64,000 bases of DNA from Frankiales bacterium (GCA_025465465.1 JAODND010000088.1:1-64000); one strand, 5' to 3'. Positions 50,954-59,701 are shown, numbered from the stretch's first letter. Numbers and translations are program-made. The notes: generated by a model from the sequence alone, not told the origin.

Positions 50954-52297
50954 ATGCGTGCCCTTCTCACCGCAACTGGTGCTGCCCTGGCCCTCGTCGC
51001 CGTCGCCCTCCCCGCCGCCGCGCGCACGGGGGTCGACACGACCGGTACCGCCTACGACACGGCCGGCGTCGTGGTGCCGATCACCTTCCCGGTGGTCGGG
51101 GCGACGAGCTTCAGCGACACCTTCCTGAGCTGCCGCTCAGGCTGCTCGCGCCTGCACATGGGGCAGGACCTCATGGGGGCGAAGATGTCGCCCCTGGTCG
51201 CCGCGTGCTCCGGCACCGTGGTCACCCTGAAGCGTGAGACGCACGTCGGCGGCGGCAACTACCTGGGCATCGCCTGCGACACGGGTGCCGCCAAGGGCTG
51301 GAGCGTGATGTATCTGCACGTGAACAACGACACCCCCGGTACGGACGACGGCAAGGGCACCGGGAAGTGGGACTTCCCCACCGGCATCGCCGAGGGCGTC
51401 CGGGTCATGCAGGGGCAGCTCGTCGCCTGGCGTGGCGACTCGGGCGACGCGGAGTCGACCGGCCCGCACCTGCACTTCGAGCTGCGCAAGGGAAGCGGCT
51501 GGGGCGGAGTGGTCTACAACGCGTACTCGTCGTTGCGTGCCGCGCACCGGATCGCCGCGCCGACCTCGAGCGGTCCGCACCCTGAGGGGACGCTGCTGCG
51601 GACCCCGGCAAGGGGCTACTACGTCGTCAAGGGCGGCAAGGCCTACGGGGTCAGCGCCGCGGTCCTCAAGGTCAACGCCCTCAGCACGGCGGACGCGATC
51701 GCGGCCTCCTGGGCCGAGATGGCCCTGTACCCCTACGGCGGTCGGCTGGCCCTGGTCTCAGGGGCCGTCGTCAAGGACAGCGCCGGCACGGTCTGGCGCG
51801 TCAGCGGCAGCACCCGGTTCCCGACGACCGCCTTGCCCGGGCAGCCCGTGACGACCGTGGGTGCCGCCGACTTCACCGGTCTGACCACCTCCGCCGCCCC
51901 CGAGTCACCGCTCGTGCCCGGCCTGCTCGTGAAGACCGCCGGAGCTCTGGCCCAGGTCGGCGAGGACGGGCTGCTGCACAAGGTCGGCGCCTTCGCCGCG
52001 GCGTCCTGGGGGCTCAAGGCCACCGACGCCGTCGACGCCGTCGACCTGCCAGCCGACCTCGCGGTGCCCGGCTTCGGCGCCGACCTCGGGCTGCGCGACG
52101 GCACCCTCGTGAGCGCCTACAAGGTGGGTGTGGGCGTCGTCTCCGGCGGCTACCTGCGGCGGTTGTGGGACACCCGGGAGGTCAACGCCTACGGCTACGC
52201 GGGGAAGCCGCGCCTGGGGGTGCTCGCATCGACCGTTGCGGGGCTGGGCGCGGGCGAGATCGCTGGGACCGCCGGCGGCTACGGCCGCCACTGGTAG
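50954..52297 (+). CDS. exported M23-family peptidase
   Basis: A 447-residue exported protein: signal peptide (about 1-23), then an M23 (LytM) metallopeptidase with HMGQDLMG (HxxxD), VMYLHVNN and GPHLHFEL, the zinc and catalytic His positions. After about residue 210 come repeated 40-50-residue modules such as GYYVVKGGKAYGVSAAVLKVN and GLLVKTAGALAQVGEDGLLHKV, each with a G-x-L/V-V-K start, probably beta-hairpin cell-wall modules. It would cleave peptidoglycan cross-bridges during growth or division. GAGGAA precedes ATG 50954. Confidence 0.87.
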   Translation: MRALLTATGAALALVAVALPAAARTGVDTTGTAYDTAGVVVPITFPVVGATSFSDTFLSCRSGCSRLHMGQDLMGAKMSPLVAACSGTVVTLKRETHVGGGNYLGIACDTGAAKGWSVMYLHVNNDTPGTDDGKGTGKWDFPTGIAEGVRVMQGQLVAWRGDSGDAESTGPHLHFELRKGSGWGGVVYNAYSSLRAAHRIAAPTSSGPHPEGTLLRTPARGYYVVKGGKAYGVSAAVLKVNALSTADAIAASWAEMALYPYGGRLALVSGAVVKDSAGTVWRVSGSTRFPTTALPGQPVTTVGAADFTGLTTSAAPESPLVPGLLVKTAGALAQVGEDGLLHKVGAFAAASWGLKATDAVDAVDLPADLAVPGFGADLGLRDGTLVSAYKVGVGVVSGGYLRRLWDTREVNAYGYAGKPRLGVLASTVAGLGAGEIAGTAGGYGRHW

Positions 52298-52331
52298 CAG
52301 GATCGGGCGCCTCGGCGCCGAAGCATGAGGC

Positions 52332-53897
52332 ATGCGCCGTCGCCTCCTCTGCCTCACCGCCCTCGGAGCCGCCGCTTCGGCCGCGCTCCTGAGCCCGCCC
52401 AGCCAGGCGGCAGTCGCGCCCAAGCTGGTGTTCGGGCCGAACACCTACGCTTACACCACCAGCTACGGCGAGCCGAGCATCGCGATCGCCCCGGCCGGCA
52501 CGGTCTACGCCAGCACCCCGGGCGAGAGCGGCGCGGTGCTCGCGCGCAGCGACGACAAGGGCGCGACCTGGACCAAGCTGCCGACCGCCGTGAGCACCGC
52601 GACCCAGGCGGCCCTGAAGGGTGGTGACTCCGACGTCGTGGTCGCCAGGGACGGCACCGTCTACGCGGCCGACCTGAACGTCGATGGGATCACCGTGTTC
52701 CGCTCGACGGACAAGGGCGCGCACTTCCCGCAGCAGGCCTTCATCAACTCCACCTCGGACCGCGAGTGGCTCGCGGTGACCGGCCCGCACGGCGAGACCG
52801 TCTATGTCGTCTGGCACGAGATCGCCACCGGCACGATGCTGGCCGCGGTCAGCCACGACTCCGGCAAGACCTTCGGAGTCCCCGAGGTGCTCTACAGCAA
52901 CGCGGGCACGGCCGCCGAGAGCGCACACGACGGGACCGCGATCGGCGGCGTCAGCACCGACAGCCACGGGCGGGTCTTCGTCAGCTATGCCACCAGCCGG
53001 CTGACGACCACCGACACCACCTACGGGACACCACCGGTGAACACCATCCACCTCTCGGTGCGCGAGCCCGAGGGCTCGACCTGGCACGACTACCTCGTCA
53101 ACGCCGGCGCGGATGACGCGAACTACGGCAACTTCTGGATGTCCAGCGCGGTCGACCGAGGCGACACCGTCTACGCCGTCTACAGCGGGTACGCCCACAA
53201 GGGCCAGCCGATGCACGTGTGGCTGCAGGCATCCACCGACCACGGCAGGACCTGGACCACTCCCTACGCCGTCGACGACGTGCTCCCGGGTGCGGCGGGC
53301 CAGGACCTGTTCGGCTGGGTCGCGGGCGGCGGCAAGGGCGTCGCGGTCGTCAGCTGGTACCACACGTCCGCCTCCAACAAGGACGCCAACGGCATCGACT
53401 GGACCGTGCCGGTCGCGCAGGTCCGCGGGCTGACCACGGGGCACCCCTCGGTCGTGTGGGGGCTGGCCAGCGACCACTCGGTGCACCATGGGCCGATCTG
53501 CACGCTCGGCACGTTCTGCGGAGTCCTGCCCGGGTCGAGCACCGACCGCAGCCTGCTCGACTTCTTCAAGGTCGCGGTCGCGCCGGACGGCATGCCGGCC
53601 GTCACCTGGAGCGACAACAACCGCATCGACGGGCAGGCGAAGACCGGCGTCGGCTACGCGCGGCAGGTCGCCGGGCCCAGCGCCTTCCTCTCGACGCTGC
53701 CGTCGGTGGTGGTCACCCCGCCCAGGACGCCCGCCGCTCCCGTACCCGCGAAGCCCGGCTCGACCACGGGGAGCGGTCAGCTCGCGTCGACCGGTCTGGG
53801 GGCAGGTGTCCCGCTCGCGGCTCTTGTGCTGATCACGACCGCCGTCGGGGTGCGTCGCCGCTCGCGTCGCGAGCTCGACGAGCGGCGGGTTCCCTAG
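52332..53897 (+). CDS. exported BNR-propeller protein with LASTG sorting signal
   Basis: A 521-residue exported protein: signal peptide (about 1-26), BNR/Asp-box motifs (SDDKGATWTKL, STDKGAHFPQQ, STDHGRTWTTP), and a C-terminal sorting signal, QLASTGLGAG, followed by PLAALVLITTAVGV and RRRSRREL. LAXTG is the known motif of class E sortases of high-GC actinobacteria, so covalent attachment to peptidoglycan is expected. No functional sortase gene is in this window. Binding or hydrolase function of the propeller is unknown. It resembles the exported propeller protein at 31122 in overall design. Confidence 0.8.
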   Translation: MRRRLLCLTALGAAASAALLSPPSQAAVAPKLVFGPNTYAYTTSYGEPSIAIAPAGTVYASTPGESGAVLARSDDKGATWTKLPTAVSTATQAALKGGDSDVVVARDGTVYAADLNVDGITVFRSTDKGAHFPQQAFINSTSDREWLAVTGPHGETVYVVWHEIATGTMLAAVSHDSGKTFGVPEVLYSNAGTAAESAHDGTAIGGVSTDSHGRVFVSYATSRLTTTDTTYGTPPVNTIHLSVREPEGSTWHDYLVNAGADDANYGNFWMSSAVDRGDTVYAVYSGYAHKGQPMHVWLQASTDHGRTWTTPYAVDDVLPGAAGQDLFGWVAGGGKGVAVVSWYHTSASNKDANGIDWTVPVAQVRGLTTGHPSVVWGLASDHSVHHGPICTLGTFCGVLPGSSTDRSLLDFFKVAVAPDGMPAVTWSDNNRIDGQAKTGVGYARQVAGPSAFLSTLPSVVVTPPRTPAAPVPAKPGSTTGSGQLASTGLGAGVPLAALVLITTAVGVRRRSRRELDERRVP

Positions 53898-53906
53898 TCT
53901 GAACGA

Positions 53907-54788
53907 GTGAGCCCCTCGCGATCCGGTATGGCATACGGGATCGCCGCCTACGCGCTGTGGGGGCTGTTCCCGCTCTTCTGGCCGCTGCTCGAGCCGGCGG
54001 GTGCCCTCGAGGTGCTCGCCCATCGGGTGCTGTGGTCGCTGCTGGTCGTCGCCGCTCTGCTTGCGCTCGGCGTCGCCTCGGTCCGCGGCCTGCGTCTCGG
54101 CCAGGTGGTGCGGCTCGCCATCGCCGCCGTGCTGCTCGCGGTCAACTGGGGCACCTACATCTACGGCGTCAACAGCGGACAGGTCGTGGAGACCTCCCTC
54201 GGCTACTTCATCAACCCGCTCGTGACGGTCGCGCTCGGTGTCGTGGTGCTCGGTGAGCGGCTTCGGCTCCTCCAGCAGGTCGCCATCGGCGTGGCGTCGA
54301 TCGCGGTCGTCGTGCTGACGGTCGAGGCGGGCCACCCGCCGGTCATCGCGCTCGTGCTGGCCTTCTCCTTCGGCACCTACGGGCTGCTCAAGAAGCAGGC
54401 CGGAGTCGGCGCTGTGGCGTCGCTCGCCGTCGAGACGACGGTGCTCGCACCCGTCGCCCTGGGCTACGTGCTGGTGCTCGCCGCCGCGGGCGAGGCGACC
54501 TTCGCCTCGCACGGGACGGGGCACGCCCTGCTGCTCGCCTCAGCCGGCCTCGTCACGACCCTGCCGCTGCTGGCGTTCGGCGCCGCCGCGACGCGCATCC
54601 CGCTGACGATCCTCGGGGTGCTGCAGTACATCGCCCCGACCCTGCAGCTGCTCTGCGGCCTGCTGGTGACGCACGAGGCCTTTGGTGCGCCGCAGGCCGT
54701 CGGTTTCGCGCTGGTCTGGGTCGCGCTGGTGCTGTTCACCTCCGACCTCGTGCGCTCGCACCGCGCGGTGCTGGTGGCCGCGGCGTGA
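53907..54788 (+). CDS. rarD: RarD/EamA-family transporter
   Basis: A membrane protein of 293 residues with about ten predicted helices, two EamA halves. MAYGIAAYALWGLFPLFWPLLEPAGALEVLAHRVLWSLL is the RarD N-terminal signature, and NWGTYIYGVNSGQVVETSLGYFINPLVTVALGVVVLGERL closes the first half (quoted as two separate segments of the same region). Substrate unknown; RarD in E. coli is only loosely linked to chloramphenicol sensitivity. GTG 53907 is used; ATG 53928 is an alternative. It overlaps murB by GTGA. Confidence 0.88.
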   Translation: MSPSRSGMAYGIAAYALWGLFPLFWPLLEPAGALEVLAHRVLWSLLVVAALLALGVASVRGLRLGQVVRLAIAAVLLAVNWGTYIYGVNSGQVVETSLGYFINPLVTVALGVVVLGERLRLLQQVAIGVASIAVVVLTVEAGHPPVIALVLAFSFGTYGLLKKQAGVGAVASLAVETTVLAPVALGYVLVLAAAGEATFASHGTGHALLLASAGLVTTLPLLAFGAAATRIPLTILGVLQYIAPTLQLLCGLLVTHEAFGAPQAVGFALVWVALVLFTSDLVRSHRAVLVAAA

Positions 54789-55747
54789 ACCTCTCCGAGC
54801 TCACCACCCTGCGCCTCGGCGGTCCCGCGCGCACGCTCATCACCTGCACGACCGAGCAGCAGCTGGTCGATGCGGCGCGCGAGGGCGTCTTCGTCCTCGG
54901 CGGCGGGTCCAACGTCGTGCTGCCGGACGAGGGCCTCGACGAGGTGGCGCTGGTCCGCACCACCGGCTGGTCGCAGTCCGGTGCCACGGTGGTCGTCGAG
55001 GCGGGCGTGACGTGGGACTCGGTGGTCGTGAGGACCCTCGAGGCAGGGCTCACCGGTCTGGAGGCGCTGTCCGGGATCCCCGGCACAGTGGGGGCGGCGC
55101 CGATCCAGAACGTCGGTGCCTACGGCGCGGAGGTCGCGGCCTTCCTCACGAGCGTCCGGGTGCTCGACAGGACCACAGGCAAGGTCGCGGACCTGCCCGC
55201 GTCGGAGTGCGGGTTCGGCTACCGGACAAGTGCTTTCAAGCAGTCACCGGACCGCTGGGTCGTGCTGTCGGTCCGGCTCTCCCTCGGCACCGACCCAGCG
55301 CCGGTGAGGTATGCCGAGCTGGCTCGCGCCCTCGGTGTCGAGCTGGGCGGGACCGCACCCGCGGCGGTGGTCCGGGACGCCGTGCTGCAGCTGCGCCGGT
55401 CGAAGGGCATGGTCCTCGACCCAGCCGATCCGGACAGCGTCAGCGCCGGCTCGTTCTTCACCAACCCGGTCGTCGCCAGCGCACCGGAAGGCGCCCCCGC
55501 GTGGCCCGACGGTTCAGGACGGGTGAAGGTCAGTGCGGCGTGGCTCATCGAGCAGAGCGGGTTCGGCAAGGGCTGGGGGGACGGCCGCATCGGGTTGTCG
55601 ACCAAGCACCCGCTCGCCCTCGTGAACCGCGGCGGCGGTACGACGGCCGAGCTGCTCTCGGTCGCCCGCGAGATCCGCGACGGCGTGAGCGCCCGGTTCG
55701 GGATCACCCTTGTCAACGAGCCGGTGATCGTGGGGGCTGCGCTCTAG
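54785..55747 (+). CDS. murB: UDP-N-acetylenolpyruvoylglucosamine reductase
   Basis: A type I MurB of 320 residues, reducing UDP-GlcNAc-enolpyruvate to UDP-MurNAc in peptidoglycan synthesis. It shows TTLRLGGPA, the FAD-binding VLGGGSNVVLPDEG, LSGIPGTVGAAPIQNVGAYGAEV, FGYRTSAFK, and SAGSFFTNPVV with the catalytic Ser. It is coupled to rarD by overlapping GTGA. The last codons overlap the stop of the convergent hypothetical gene. Confidence 0.95.
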   Translation: MNLSELTTLRLGGPARTLITCTTEQQLVDAAREGVFVLGGGSNVVLPDEGLDEVALVRTTGWSQSGATVVVEAGVTWDSVVVRTLEAGLTGLEALSGIPGTVGAAPIQNVGAYGAEVAAFLTSVRVLDRTTGKVADLPASECGFGYRTSAFKQSPDRWVVLSVRLSLGTDPAPVRYAELARALGVELGGTAPAAVVRDAVLQLRRSKGMVLDPADPDSVSAGSFFTNPVVASAPEGAPAWPDGSGRVKVSAAWLIEQSGFGKGWGDGRIGLSTKHPLALVNRGGGTTAELLSVAREIRDGVSARFGITLVNEPVIVGAAL

Positions 55748-56232
55748 TCCCAGGGCCCTGGCCAGGCGCGCGGCGGCTCACCCTGGGTCTGGCGGACGAA
55801 CTCCTCGATGTACCACTGCGAGAAGTCGGCCTGCTCCTGCGGCTGGGCGAGCGTGAGGAGCTCGGTCCGGCAGTACTCCTCCGCCTCGTCCAGCAGCGCC
55901 CGCATGCGGGCGGCGTCGGGACCGATGGACCGGGGGACCTCATACGTCAGGTCCATCCGATCGATGCCGGCCGCGACCAGCTCCTCGCGCGTGTCGTCAG
56001 TGCGGTTGCCCGCCGCGCCGTACTGCTGACCGAGCAGCTGGACCAGCTCGGTCAGCCGCTGTGGGAGCTCCGGCGGGTCGGGTGCGAGTGCGAGCAGGGA
56101 CATCTCTCGCATCAGCTCGTCGTGGTGTTCGGCGGCCCGCTGCCAGATCTTCAGCGGGGTGGCGAGCAGCACGACCGTGACGACCGTGTCGGGGACGTCG
56201 TCACTCGCGTACCGACCGAGGGGGCTGCCCAT
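55744..56232 (-). CDS. conserved hypothetical protein, helical
   Basis: A soluble protein of about 162 residues, acidic and largely helical. VVTVVLLATPLKIWQRAAEHHDELMREMSLLAL, LPQRLTELVQLLGQQY and LLDEAEEYCRTELLTLAQPQEQADFSQWYIEEFVRQ (quoted in parts) look like a regulatory-domain partner of unknown class. I do not recognise a family with certainty. ATG 56232 is preferred; GTG 56235 is an alternative. It converges on murB with a 4-bp stop overlap. Confidence 0.6.
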   Translation of the reverse strand: MGSPLGRYASDDVPDTVVTVVLLATPLKIWQRAAEHHDELMREMSLLALAPDPPELPQRLTELVQLLGQQYGAAGNRTDDTREELVAAGIDRMDLTYEVPRSIGPDAARMRALLDEAEEYCRTELLTLAQPQEQADFSQWYIEEFVRQTQGEPPRAWPGPWD

Positions 56233-56264
56233 CACCGCAACGTAGCCCGGCAGCGCCGCAGTCC

Positions 56265-57005
56265 TCAGACCGGAAGCGCGTCGCGCGCCCGCTCAGCCGC
56301 CTTGGTGACCGCCGGTGCGGCAGCATCGCGGGCGCGCTCGAGGACGGGGAGCGCATTGTCACGCGCCTTCTCGAGCGCGGGTCCCGCGGCGTGCGCCGCG
56401 CTGAGAGCGCGGGCGCCTGCGAGCGCCGCGATCGGTCCGGCAGCCGATGCGGCCCGCGCGCCGGCGCCCTTCATCGTGCCGCGCAGCACCTGGGACGGCT
56501 TCTGCTGCTCTTCGTGCAGCGACGACGAGGCGAGGACCGCGCCGGTGAGACCCGGGATCGCCCACTGGAGCGCCTTCAGCTGGCGCTGGGCCTTGGCGAC
56601 CTCGGGCGGCGTCGCCGACCCCGGTTCGGTCGCGCCCAGGACCGGCACGTCGCCGGCCTCGATGACCTTCTGGCCCAGGTAGCGCGAGTAGGCCGTGGCG
56701 CCGAGCGCACCGGCGGTCAGGAACAGCTTCGCGTTGGTGTTGGCCAGGACACCCTTCTGCTTCTTCACCCGCGTCTTGTTGTCCTTGAGCAGCAGCGCTC
56801 CGCCGACCAGGTGGGCCCCGATGGCGGCCGCGTTGAAGGGGGTCCAGCGGGCCCATCCGGCGGAGGCCGCCCGCGCCCGCTGGCCGGGGTCGTCGACCTC
56901 GGCTGCAGCACCGTTGAGTCCGACAGCTCCCATGAGGGAACCACCGAACCAGGCCGCCAGCCCGGCGTCGTGCAGAAAGTGGGCGAGAGTGCTGCGGTCG
57001 GACAT
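56265..57005 (-). CDS. conserved membrane-associated hypothetical protein
   Basis: A 246-residue protein with hydrophobic stretches near the N-terminus (AAWFGGSLMGAVGLNG, AAIGAHLVGGALLL, LFLTAGALGATAYS) and a long Ala-rich amphipathic C-terminal region with repeats of the form E(R/K)ARD.A.PVLERARDAAAP, likely helical. ATG 57005 has an AGGAGG Shine-Dalgarno sequence. Function unknown. It is divergent from the TadA-associated genes. Confidence 0.65.
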   Translation of the reverse strand: MSDRSTLAHFLHDAGLAAWFGGSLMGAVGLNGAAAEVDDPGQRARAASAGWARWTPFNAAAIGAHLVGGALLLKDNKTRVKKQKGVLANTNAKLFLTAGALGATAYSRYLGQKVIEAGDVPVLGATEPGSATPPEVAKAQRQLKALQWAIPGLTGAVLASSSLHEEQQKPSQVLRGTMKGAGARAASAAGPIAALAGARALSAAHAAGPALEKARDNALPVLERARDAAAPAVTKAAERARDALPV

Positions 57006-57095
57006 GCGGGGCCTCCTGGGAAGGATCGGGTCGGTGCTCAAGTCACCCTTCGCCTACCCCTTCCCACCCGGCTCTGCACCTGCGATCGTCGCGGC

Positions 57096-57575
57096 GTGGC
57101 CGACAGCAACGAGGAGACCTGGGCAGTCGTCGTGTTCAGCGACGGCGCCGGGTGGCAGGTCGGCCAGCTGCCGCCGGGTGTGTCGGCGGACCTTGCGGAC
57201 GTCGAGCAGGCCGTCCGCGGCCAGGTGGCCGGCAGCTTCGCGCTCGTCGACGTCGCCGACGACTTCTTCATCATCGTGCGCAACCACGGAGGGCAGCTGC
57301 GGTTCCTGCTGAGCGACGTGACCGCGAGCAGCGAGTGGGAGCTGGCGGCCCAGGTCATGGACCGGCTCGAGCTCGACATCCCAGCGGCGGACGACCTCGA
57401 CGAGATCCTTCCGGCCGGAGACCTGGACGTCTTCGACGACCTCGGGCTCGACGCCATGGAGCTGGGTGCGATCCTGTCGGACGTCGATGCGTACGCCGAC
57501 GAGATGCTGTCGACGCTCGCCCGCCGGCTCGGCTTCGCCGACGCCTACGAGCGGGTTGTCGACGCTCTCGTCTGA
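57096..57575 (+). CDS. tRNA adenosine deaminase-associated protein (first copy)
   Basis: An acidic protein of 159 residues of the family found beside tadA in actinobacteria. TWAVVVFSDGAGWQVGQLPPG, DVADDFFIIVRNHGGQLRFLLSDVTAS and DEMLSTLARRLGFADAYERV are typical. Start GTG 57096. The second, diverged copy follows 18 bp later and tadA overlaps that one. Role unproven; close linkage suggests it assists or regulates wobble inosine formation. Confidence 0.8.
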   Translation: MADSNEETWAVVVFSDGAGWQVGQLPPGVSADLADVEQAVRGQVAGSFALVDVADDFFIIVRNHGGQLRFLLSDVTASSEWELAAQVMDRLELDIPAADDLDEILPAGDLDVFDDLGLDAMELGAILSDVDAYADEMLSTLARRLGFADAYERVVDALV

Positions 57576-57593
57576 GGAAGCAAGAGGAACCCA

Positions 57594-58094
57594 GTGACCT
57601 ACTTCGCCGCTGCGCTCGCGAGGACCGCTGACGGCTGGACCGGCCGCGAGCTCGACCTGCGCGACGTGGAGGACCTCGAGTCGCTCGCCGAGGAGCTGCG
57701 GGACCTCGTCGAGGAGCAGAACGCCGGCCCTGCGCTGCTGCTCCTCGAGGAGGACGACGAGTACGTCGGCGTCGTCCGCGTCGATGCCGGGGACCTCGAC
57801 GAGCCGCGGGTCTTCCTCTCCGACCGCAGGGCGGTGCAGGCGAGCGACGTCGCGGCGATGCTGTGGGAGGAGGCCGAGGACGAGACCGACCTCGACGACG
57901 ACGACGAGGACGAGGGCACCCGACCGGTGGCGGAGCCCGTCGGAGATCCGGCGCTGCTGGCCGACCTCGGCACCTCGTCCGTCGTCCTGCTCGAGCTGTG
58001 CGCCGAGGAGGGACTGCTCCCCGCCGACGTGCTCACCGGGATCGCCGAGCGGGCCGGCTTCCTCGAGGTGCTCGACTCCCTGCGCGACGGGTGA
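57594..58094 (+). CDS. tRNA adenosine deaminase-associated protein (second copy)
   Basis: A 166-residue very acidic protein, with a D/E run around residues 95-106 (EDETDLDDDDEDEG). MTYFAAALARTADGWTGRELDLRD and LLLLEEDDEYVGVVRVD match the same general fold as the preceding gene, with LPADVLTGIAERAGFLEVLDSLRDG at the end, parallel to the GFADAYE end of its neighbour. It overlaps tadA by GTGA. Probably a paralogue that arose by tandem duplication. Confidence 0.75.
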   Translation: MTYFAAALARTADGWTGRELDLRDVEDLESLAEELRDLVEEQNAGPALLLLEEDDEYVGVVRVDAGDLDEPRVFLSDRRAVQASDVAAMLWEEAEDETDLDDDDEDEGTRPVAEPVGDPALLADLGTSSVVLLELCAEEGLLPADVLTGIAERAGFLEVLDSLRDG

Positions 58095-58552
58095 CCAGCG
58101 GGTACGACGGCAGCATGCGGCTCGCCCTCGAGCAGGCCGCTCTCGCGCTGGACCACGACGACGTCCCGGTGGGCGCGGTCGTCCTCGACGCCGACGGGAC
58201 CGTGCTGGCGCGGGCCCACAACGACCGGGAGGGCACCGGCGATCCGACGGCGCACGCCGAGGTGCTGGCGCTGCGCGCTGCCGCCCAGGCCAAGAGGAGC
58301 TGGCGGCTCGAGGGCTGCACCCTTGTCGTGACGCTCGAGCCCTGCACGATGTGTGCCGGCGCGATCGTGCTCTCGCGCGTGGCGAGGGTCGTCTACGGCG
58401 CCGTCGACGACAAGGCGGGGGCCGCCGGCTCGCTCTGGGACGTGTTGCGCGACCGGCGGCTCAACCACCGTCCGGAGGTGCTGTCGGGCGTGCTCGCCGA
58501 GGACTGTGCCGCCCTGCTCCGGACCTTCTTCGCTGACAACCGACTTCGCTGA
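58091..58552 (+). CDS. tadA: tRNA-specific adenosine deaminase
   Basis: A 153-residue TadA that converts A34 of tRNA-Arg(ACG) to inosine. Zinc-site motifs are complete: PTAHAEVLALRAA (His and catalytic Glu) and LEPCTMCAGAIVLSRV (two Cys). VVYGAVDDKAGAAGS is the following strand. GTG 58091 overlaps the upstream stop; ATG 58115 is an alternative start. Terminal gene of the three-gene group. Confidence 0.93.
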   Translation: MTSGYDGSMRLALEQAALALDHDDVPVGAVVLDADGTVLARAHNDREGTGDPTAHAEVLALRAAAQAKRSWRLEGCTLVVTLEPCTMCAGAIVLSRVARVVYGAVDDKAGAAGSLWDVLRDRRLNHRPEVLSGVLAEDCAALLRTFFADNRLR

Positions 58553-58583
58553 ATGAGTGCCGGTCCTCGGTCAGCGCAGTGGC

Positions 58584-59192
58584 TCAGAGCTCGGTGACGA
58601 CGGCCTCATACGACAAGCGGGGGAGCCGGTCCATCCACGGGTTCTCGCCCGGGTTGCCCACGTTGACGACCAGGACCGACTTGGTGCGGCCGTCGGCGAA
58701 GAACTCGGCATCGACCCCGTCGCGGTCGAACCCACCCATCGGGCCGGCAGCCAGACCGGCCGCCCGGACGGCAAGGATCAGGTAGCCGATCTGGAGGAAG
58801 GCGTTGTCGCGCCCGATGCCGTGCCGGACGCCCTCATCGGGGAAGCGGTCCTTGGCCTCCGGCAGGTGCGGGAAGGTCGTCGGGAACTGCTCGTGGAAGT
58901 CGACGTCGTAGCCGAGGACCAGCGTCACCGGGGCGCTCTCGGTCTTCGCGCGGTTGCCCTCTGCCATGAGCGGGAGAAGCCGGGCCTTGGCGTCCGCGGT
59001 CCGCACCGCGACCACACGCAGCGGCTGCGCGTTCATCAGCGTCGGACCGAACTTCGTCAGCTCGTAGATGGTCTGCAGCTGCGCGTCGGTCACGGGCTCG
59101 GTGCTGAAGCTGTTGGCGGTGCGCGCGTCCCGGAACAGCAGGTCGGCGGCCGCGTCGTCGAGGACGAGGGGACGGAGGTCGAGGGTCGTCAT
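58584..59192 (-). CDS. nitroreductase-family protein (RutE-like)
   Basis: A 202-residue FMN-dependent nitroreductase-fold protein of the malonic-semialdehyde reductase (RutE) type. DLLFRDARTANSFSTEPVTD holds the FMN-binding RxxxxF block, LMNAQPLRVVAVR follows, and GLAAGPMGGFDRDGVDAEFF is the RutE-type end. ATG 59192 is used; a longer reading to 59804 would cross a tRNA. A TTGC-N4-GCAA palindrome lies 57 bp upstream, shared with the pirin promoter. Confidence 0.88.
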   Translation of the reverse strand: MTTLDLRPLVLDDAAADLLFRDARTANSFSTEPVTDAQLQTIYELTKFGPTLMNAQPLRVVAVRTADAKARLLPLMAEGNRAKTESAPVTLVLGYDVDFHEQFPTTFPHLPEAKDRFPDEGVRHGIGRDNAFLQIGYLILAVRAAGLAAGPMGGFDRDGVDAEFFADGRTKSVLVVNVGNPGENPWMDRLPRLSYEAVVTEL

Positions 59193-59248
59193 GCTGGCTC
59201 CTGAGGTCGGGTGTTCTGCAGGGCACAACATGGTTGAACATTCAGATA

Positions 59249-59260
59249 TTGCACGTGCAA
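59249..59260. promoter_or_regulatory. TTGC-N4-GCAA palindrome upstream of nitroreductase
   Basis: TTGCACGTGCAA, a perfect 12-bp palindrome in an A/T-richer promoter segment. It has the same half sites and spacing as the element before the pirin gene (34637-34648). Confidence 0.5.
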
Positions 59261-59303
59261 CTGTGGCGGAGGTCACGGTCCGCCGTTCGCTAGAGTCTCC
59301 GCC

Positions 59304-59393
59304 GGTGGCGTGTCCGAGCGGCCGAAGGAGCACGCCTCGAAAGCGTGTGACGGTGCAAGCCGTCCGTGGGTTCAAATCCCACCGCCACCGCCA
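59304..59393 (+). tRNA. tRNA-Ser (anticodon CGA)
   Basis: Cloverleaf read by eye: acceptor GGTGGCG / CGCCACC, anticodon stem CACGC with loop CTCGAAA, a long variable arm (class II, Ser), T arm GTGGG-TTCAAAT-CCCAC, discriminator G and encoded CCA (59391-59393). Reads UCG codons. A -10-like TAGAGT lies at 59291-59296. Confidence 0.95.
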
Positions 59394-59701
59394 TTCGAAC
59401 TGACGCTGGTCACGTCCGCGACCTGCACGCTGTAGGTCTCGTAGAACGCCTCGCGGCCGCGCCGTTGCGCCGACCGGTGCTCGAGGTGCGTGCGCCACGC
59501 GTCGTGGGAGGCGCGGTCCGCGAACGTCACCAGCGTGACCCGTTCGCCGTCCTCGGCGGTGAACGCCTTGTGCTCGACGTAGCCCGGCATCGAGCGGGCC
59601 AGCGCATCCATGTGGGCGGCCGTCCCGCCGTACTCCTCCAGGTGGTCGGGGCGCAGCCGGGACCGGAAGACCGTGACGACCTGGCCGGGGGTGAAGGTCA
59701 T
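59372..59701 (-). CDS. antibiotic biosynthesis monooxygenase (ABM)-domain protein
   Basis: A 109-residue ABM-like ferredoxin-fold protein: VVTVFRSRLRPDHLEEYGGTA, MPGYVEHKAFTAEDGERVTLVTFADRASHDAWRTH and REAFYETYSVQVADVT (quoted in parts). The C-terminal SSNGGGGGI and stop are encoded by the antisense strand of the tRNA-Ser 3' half, an overlap of 22 bp with the tRNA. ABM proteins often act on quinones or reactive intermediates; substrate unknown. Start ATG 59701. Confidence 0.72.
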   Translation of the reverse strand: MTFTPGQVVTVFRSRLRPDHLEEYGGTAAHMDALARSMPGYVEHKAFTAEDGERVTLVTFADRASHDAWRTHLEHRSAQRRGREAFYETYSVQVADVTSVSSNGGGGGI

